A DNA stretch of 64,000 bases from Stereum hirsutum FP-91666 SS1. Its lineage: Eukaryota > Basidiomycota > Agaricomycetes > Russulales > Stereaceae. The stretch's first letter is position 1. Each line of letters opens with the position of its first letter. This document shows positions 59,903-64,000 of the stretch, in pieces. Below the pieces are notes generated by a model. It did no database searches. It saw only the letters and a list, made by a program, of their open reading frames with translations, and was not told where the DNA came from. The translations under genes were made by a program, and so were the position numbers. The stretch lies in assembly GCF_000264905.1 (NCBI RefSeq), contig NW_006763133.1, forward strand, positions 2,613,152 through 2,677,151, read 5' to 3'.

Positions 59903-60059
59903 TGCAGGGATCATCATGGTGTTCCAGAATATCCAGGCTATACCATAACCTACTATAGATAACCCATGACGAAGGTGTAATGTAGGATTGAATCACTCAT
60001 AGGGTAATTGGAGTGATTATCACTGCTACTGTGTCTTCTGCAGGCTTTTGGTGATCCCT
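59903..60059 (+). repeat. 157-bp block bordering the gap, right copy
   Basis: This is an exact direct repeat of 59081-59237. Confidence 0.85.
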
Positions 60060-60419
60060 GCATTTTGTTGCAGAAATGTCCCTCCTAGCCAGAATCACAC
60101 ATGATTTTCATACTGTCCAGTTGCATACCCAATCTTGTAATATACCTTCTCAATAGCATGTGCATCCTTTGGTTCATCTGATTTGATGAGGTCTTCCAAG
60201 TGCAAACAAAAATATCAGAAAATCAACGATTATATTCAAATCTGGCATTCTACAACTACATTTATAGCTATTCACACAGAACTTGCACATTAAGACGGCA
60301 CCACATATAGCCCTATTCCATGATGCAAAAGACCAAGCAAGATCACATAGCATGACTGAAAAAAAATCGGATCATGGTCGGGGCCACAGTGCCACCTGCA
60401 TTCTTTTTGTGCGCCACTG
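60053..60419 (-). repeat. Right inverted arm of the foldback element
   Basis: This is the inverted copy of 58724-59090, with a handful of substitutions, for example GCAGAAAT here against GAAGAAAT-type sequence in the left arm. Confidence 0.8.
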
Positions 60420-60783
60420 TACATCGCCACTGTGGCGCGTGCGAACCTACCCCGCAACTTAACCTTCACTAGAACAGTATCTCCTCAAAGGTATTTCTCT
60501 CGTATTTGAGTTGAGAATGCTTCAGAAGAGAAACAGAAGAGAGCCGAGCAGTTACCTGAAGCAGGTCAAACAGCGCACACGCCATGGCAAGTGGCGCCCG
60601 GCAACGTTGTGAAATTAGCGCTCGATGAACTCCGAGTCGTCGTGTCCTAGGCTTATTGGCGCTTAGCTTTCCAGCCGGGTTATAAACAAGTACCTTAGAA
60701 CATCCACTCAGCCCACCGTCGTCGCTCTTTCGCCTGTCACGCATTTCTAGCCTCACGACTCGAATATTTTGTGCATTCTTGCC

Positions 60784-62028
60784 ATGTCTTCCGCCCTGTC
60801 TACCATTATGGCCGTCTACGACGTGTCTCTGCAGCCCATCGCCTCCCTCGCCGCCTTCGGTGTCACAGTGACGCCCATTGACGTTGTGGGAGCCCTCAGG
60901 CTCGCGCTTGTTTTGCGCCAACTGCGCGAGACCTTCCACAGAGAGCACATCGACAAGTCGAAGCCGACCGGAGGAGGCACGGGCGGGCGGCCTGGGAAGG
61001 ACCGCGCAGAAGTCGAGAGTCGAGCGCGCACTCGCGATCTCGTGACGACTCTCGTCATGGTCTACGGTGGCGAGGCAGTCGTGGGTGCGTTCTTCCTTCG
61101 ATGTTGTACTCTATCACTTCTCTGTACTGACATGTTTTGTTGAATAAGCCCCTTGGCTGGGTATACAGCCCTCCTTCATGCTCGGGGGCGCCATCCCCGC
61201 CACGTTCATTGCCACACACTACCTTGTCGAGGCTCTCCCAGCCGTTCCCATGCCCGGTTTATACAACGAGCTCCTTTGTGCGGTAGTGGACGCGTTCACT
61301 CGTGCTCTGCTCCTTTGTAATGTCGTGCCCACTGTGGTTACGAAGCACGCCTCGCCCCTGATATCCACATCACCCTGGACATTATTGATCACCGCTCTGG
61401 TAAGTGGCCGTTTTCATATTCAATACCCATTCGAAGGCTCATGAAAACCTCTACCTCCAGTTCACAGCCAACGGTGGCCCATTCATTACCAACTCCCTTT
61501 CCCTGCTGCAACCCCATGCTATAACGATCACTACTCCGCCCGAGCTCCTGCCTTGGGGCTGGACAGGTACCGATCTCTGGGTGGCGCCGCTTGTAACGGC
61601 ACTCTACGCCACACTCACACATGCCCAACCATTCTTTACCGGCCTTCATTCCCTGCTCTTCTCCTTCTTCAGCCCCTTGGGTCTAGCATTTTTAAGCTTT
61701 AAATCCAAGGGCTTGAACGAGACGGGTCCGAATATCGGAGAGTTGCAGCCTGTGGATTCTGATACGGCGAGGGCAGCTTGTGTCGTAGCTCTCGGAGTGT
61801 TGTTCGTTGGAAGGACATTGAAGAACTTCGGAATCCAGAGTCCTGCCCACGAAGAATCGAACGAGGCAGCGAAGGATGGGCTAGTTAGGGAGGCGCGGAA
61901 AGGCGGAGAACTGTCGAATAGAACTCCTAAGAAGAACAGTACGAGTGAGTAATGTGGCTACCAATCTCATCGGGCTTTCGACTAACGGAGTTGCTGCAGA
62001 CGCTGGCAAGAAGACCAAAGTACAATGA
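60784..62028 (+). CDS. Polytopic membrane protein of unknown function
   Basis: There are four exons: 60784-61084, 61149-61399, 61461-61944 and 62000-62028, joining to 354 aa. Hydrophobic segments are VYDVSLQPIASLAAFGVTVT, DLVTTLVMVYGGEAVVG, SFMLGGAIPATFIATHYLVE, LLCAVVDAFTRALLLCNVVP, LWVAPLVTALYATLTHAQPF, FFSPLGLAFLSF and ACVVALGVLFVGRTLKNFG. This makes about six or seven membrane spans. A basic loop between spans 1 and 2 (KSKPTGGGTGGRPGKDRAEV) and a basic C-terminal tail (KKNSTNAGKKTKVQ) are probably cytosolic, the latter KKxx-like in composition but not at the exact end. The pattern of span pairs slightly recalls TRIC-type cation channels, but the KEV motif is not visible, so I leave it unnamed. 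The start ATG follows a pyrimidine-rich leader immediately downstream of the foldback element (365 bp away). Confidence 0.8.
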
Positions 62029-62394
62029 TCGTGGCTATGGTCTAAGTATAATGCTTCCCTCACCTTGTAGTGCTAGTAAGGGGCGAAGTACACAATAAGA
62101 TCCATTGGATTTATTTCAGCTGTTCGTTGAAGGATAGTTGGGAGGCTCCTTATGCCCTTGATCTGCTCTTAATAATTTATTATTTACTCACACCATTTGT
62201 CTTATATTTCCCATACCTTCGCGCTCAGATCCTGCTCTGTGAGCGGGTTTTGGCAATTTATCTTTTAGTCTTTACTGGCTCTCGCCAATGCCATAAGATG
62301 AGCTTGATCTTGATTGTAAGGATGCTGTAAAGTGAGTACATATCGAGCCAGGTGTCACTCAGGCGTTAAAAGCCAGCGCACCACAGGTCCTGAG
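62029..62394. other. Convergent 3' flanks
   Basis: This 366-bp space between converging genes is AT-rich around 62160-62215 and probably contains both polyadenylation regions. No gene is seen. Confidence 0.5.
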
Positions 62395-63621
62395 TTACCT
62401 TCTCCCTGCCATCTTTTCCAACCTCTCCTCGATCCTCTGAACCTTTTCCATATTTCCCCTCACCATCTCCTCGTAAATATCTCTTTTCCCAAATGTCTCC
62501 AACACCTCCCAAACACCAGCGCCAAGCTCCTCCACACCGCCATCAAACACCCCTCTAGAAACTCTCCTCGTCTTCGCCATCGACTTCGCCTTCGTCGTCC
62601 CCTTCAGATCTTCATTCCACCTGACCCAGTTCTGATACATCTCCCTAGACAACTGGGCGTTCTTCTTTGAGCTTGGTGAGTTGACTTTTTCTTGAGCTCG
62701 AGCTAAACCTTTAGGCCCGAGTCGTGATTCGCGGACTGCTATACGGTGTGGGTCGTAGAATTTGGAAGAGGCGACCCATTCAAAGGCGGAGGATTGGGTG
62801 AGGAAGCCGGAATGCCATCGTGGGAGGTCGAGATCGAGGTAGGAGAGGATGGACGGTATAGAGGTGGAGAGGAGGAGCGTCGGAGAATATGTTGGTACTA
62901 GGTATGGGAGTGCTATCTAGACAGACGTTCCATGTAGTTAGTAGTTTAGTGTTTGTTTGACCTTAAGTTTGGGAAAAAGAAGAGGGGTACGCACCGAGAG
63001 ACCCTTCGGACTGAAGGATAGACCGGCACAATTCGAAAGTCGAGTGATGATGAAACCAAGGTCTCCATATGAATTATAGAACGCGTAACGGTCGTGTTCA
63101 TCTTTATCCTTGCACACTACCATGTCGACCTGGAAATACCTCCCATCTTGCGCGGTCTGTGACTCTCCTGTCCTCGTCTCCTGCGCCTCGCTGTTCTCGA
63201 GGCCAGCATCTACCCTAATTTCTCCTGCGTCTACGCTCCTTTCTCCGACGATGCTCTCCAGCGCCGATAATGGGACAGCGAACTGACACGTCCCGAAGCC
63301 TTTCTTGCCCAAGTTCGACTGAATGTGCTCCGCTCTAATTGCCTTCGGAATATCGTGCCTCCACCGCGCCATACTCGAGCTCTCACCAGCACTCGAGCCC
63401 GCACTCATATTAGTGTTGGCATTGGGGTCAACGAGGTCGGAAACGACGAAGTCGATGTCGCCGTGGTCATGTTTCTCGGGACATTCGTGCGGAACGGTGA
63501 TGTTTTTGAAGTGCGGAGTGAGGCGCGAGAGGAGGTGTGATTTAATGGGCGTATAGGACGTGGTGGGGATTCGAGGGAACGTGTGGTGAGGGAGGGATTT
63601 CAGGAATGCTTTGCCGCCCAT
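62395..63621 (-). CDS. Conserved fungal protein, function unknown
   Basis: Two exons (minus strand), 63621-62995 and 62916-62395, join in phase 0 to 382 aa. The ATG at 63621 (MGGKAFLKSLPHHTFPRIPT) is chosen over an open extension upstream because the MGGKAF start looks conserved. The N-terminal domain includes LTPHFKNITVPHECPEKHDH followed by GDIDFVVSD, a GD-D pattern that resembles nucleotidyltransferase-type active sites but lacks a full motif. It continues with RAEHIQSNLGKKGFGTCQFA, DGRYFQVDMVVCKDKDEHDR and YNSYGDLGFIITRLSNCAGL. The second exon has SYLDLDLPRWHSGFLTQSSA, FEWVASSKFYDPHRIA and a helical charged C-terminus ending RIEERLEKMAGRR. GDIDF plus a later acidic DMVV could form a metal site, so a nucleotidyltransferase-like fold is a guess only. 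Confidence 0.7.
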
Positions 63622-63933
63622 GGTGGCGAGTTCTGAGGGAGGCGGATGTTGGAAGCTACATGTTCGTGAATTATGCGCCTGCGTTCGCATGGTCTTCTGG
63701 GTTCATTCGAGCATTCACCATGAATGAAGGAAAATACCTATTTGCTCGGTATACTTCCGTGGATTCCGAGATGTGTCTGACATCGAGAATAAAGGGAGAC
63801 GATCGTCGATAGGGGTCTGGACATACAAAAACTAAGACAACCTTACTCATCTCCTCTTCAGTTTTTTTCGCTCCCATTTTGTATCGCACGCAGCACACCT
63901 TCAACCCTTCGCTTTCTACCTTTCACAGCGACA
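63622..63933. promoter_or_regulatory. Divergent promoter region near the right edge
   Basis: These 312 bp separate a minus-strand start at 63621 from a plus-strand start at 63934, so they contain both promoters. No specific element was recognised. Confidence 0.4.
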
Positions 63934-64000
63934 ATGGACGCATCTCGAGAAGAACTTGTCGAGCTTCTCAAATCCCTCGGCATCGTCCTACCTCCAAAGA
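63934..64000 (+). CDS. Start of a plus-strand gene, cut by the window edge
   Basis: The ATG at 63934 begins MDASREELVELLKSLGIVLP followed by PK, and the window ends. The context (pyrimidine-rich leader, CACAGCGACA ATGG) is a good fungal start. The 22 visible residues form an amphipathic helix and do not identify the protein. Confidence 0.5.
   Translation, partial: MDASREELVELLKSLGIVLPPK

Larger units (their letters stand above)
58724..60419. mobile_element. Foldback Tc1/mariner-type non-autonomous element with long inverted arms
   Basis: The element begins CAGTGGCGCACAAAAAG and ends CTTTTTGTGCGCCACTG, with TA on both sides (58722-58723 and 60420-60421), the target duplication of Tc1/mariner elements. 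The left arm 58724-59090 and the right arm 60053-60419 are inverted copies of 367 bp with only a few mismatches (for example CTTCTGAATG versus GTCTTAATG). No transposase frame is visible, so it is non-autonomous as seen. The middle contains 665 unknown bases (59238-59902). Because the same 157-bp block borders the gap on both sides, the real element is probably ~874 bp. It separates RAD18 (minus strand) from the membrane-protein gene (plus strand) and may carry parts of their promoters. Confidence 0.8.

Noticed and set aside
59175..59996. Long open frames across 59.2-60.0 kb on both strands
   Set aside because: They consist almost entirely of unknown bases in the assembly gap.

Overview
The window is nuclear DNA from a filamentous basidiomycete, most likely an agaricomycete mushroom. 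The evidence is dense short introns (mostly 50-75 nt), very short exons, homology-supported splice frames throughout, and a gene set (fungal Dicer, HAT1, CDC42, SF3B4, RAD18, eRF1) typical of that group. Genus was not determined. All gene models were spliced by hand; wherever exon lists are given, the phases were checked to close on one open frame.

Layout. 1-8,900: one long Ser/Pro-rich protein gene (2333-4516) between two large gene-free stretches; the right one has a pyrimidine-rich tract and a GTGGTATAAGG-type tandem repeat. 8,879-14,413 (all minus): an MFS transporter, a PhzF-family protein and the histone acetyltransferase HAT1. 14,414-18,650: a poorly resolved multi-exon gene (plus strand, 3' end at 17853). 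18,650-21,388: POP7/Rpp20 (minus) and eRF1 (plus) divergently transcribed from a 229-bp spacer. 21,389-26,816: a gene-poor region holding two small secreted-peptide genes that share a terminal W-x-A-R-A-P-A exon. 28,220-29,064: CDC42.

29,924-38,562 (all minus): a 1,285-aa WD40 protein, an AhpD-like protein and an FAD amine/polyamine oxidase. 38,563-41,392: a gene-free, repeat-rich stretch with a short inverted-repeat element and a cluster of CAAGTT/AACTTG motifs. 41,393-46,726 (minus): a complete Dicer-like gene. 47,260-56,544: a lysine/glutamate-rich protein, a secreted protein (minus), SF3B4 (minus), a phosducin-like protein, a MIF homolog and an arrestin-like protein. 56,771-58,607 (minus): RAD18. 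58,724-60,419: a foldback transposable element with ~367-bp inverted arms, a TA target duplication and an assembly gap. 60,784-64,000: a polytopic membrane protein, a conserved fungal protein (minus) and the first codons of another plus-strand gene cut by the window edge.

Most genes are housekeeping (transcription, splicing, translation termination, DNA repair, RNA silencing, polarity) and do not form a cluster. The most distinctive content is the pair of secreted-peptide genes at 23.7-26.8 kb. One of them is built from exactly duplicated 54-nt phase-2 exons, each encoding an 18-residue repeat with a Lys-Arg site, which is the architecture of Kex2-processed repeat peptides. Second is the gap-containing foldback element beside RAD18, whose gap is flanked by two identical 157-bp blocks and is probably an assembly artefact.
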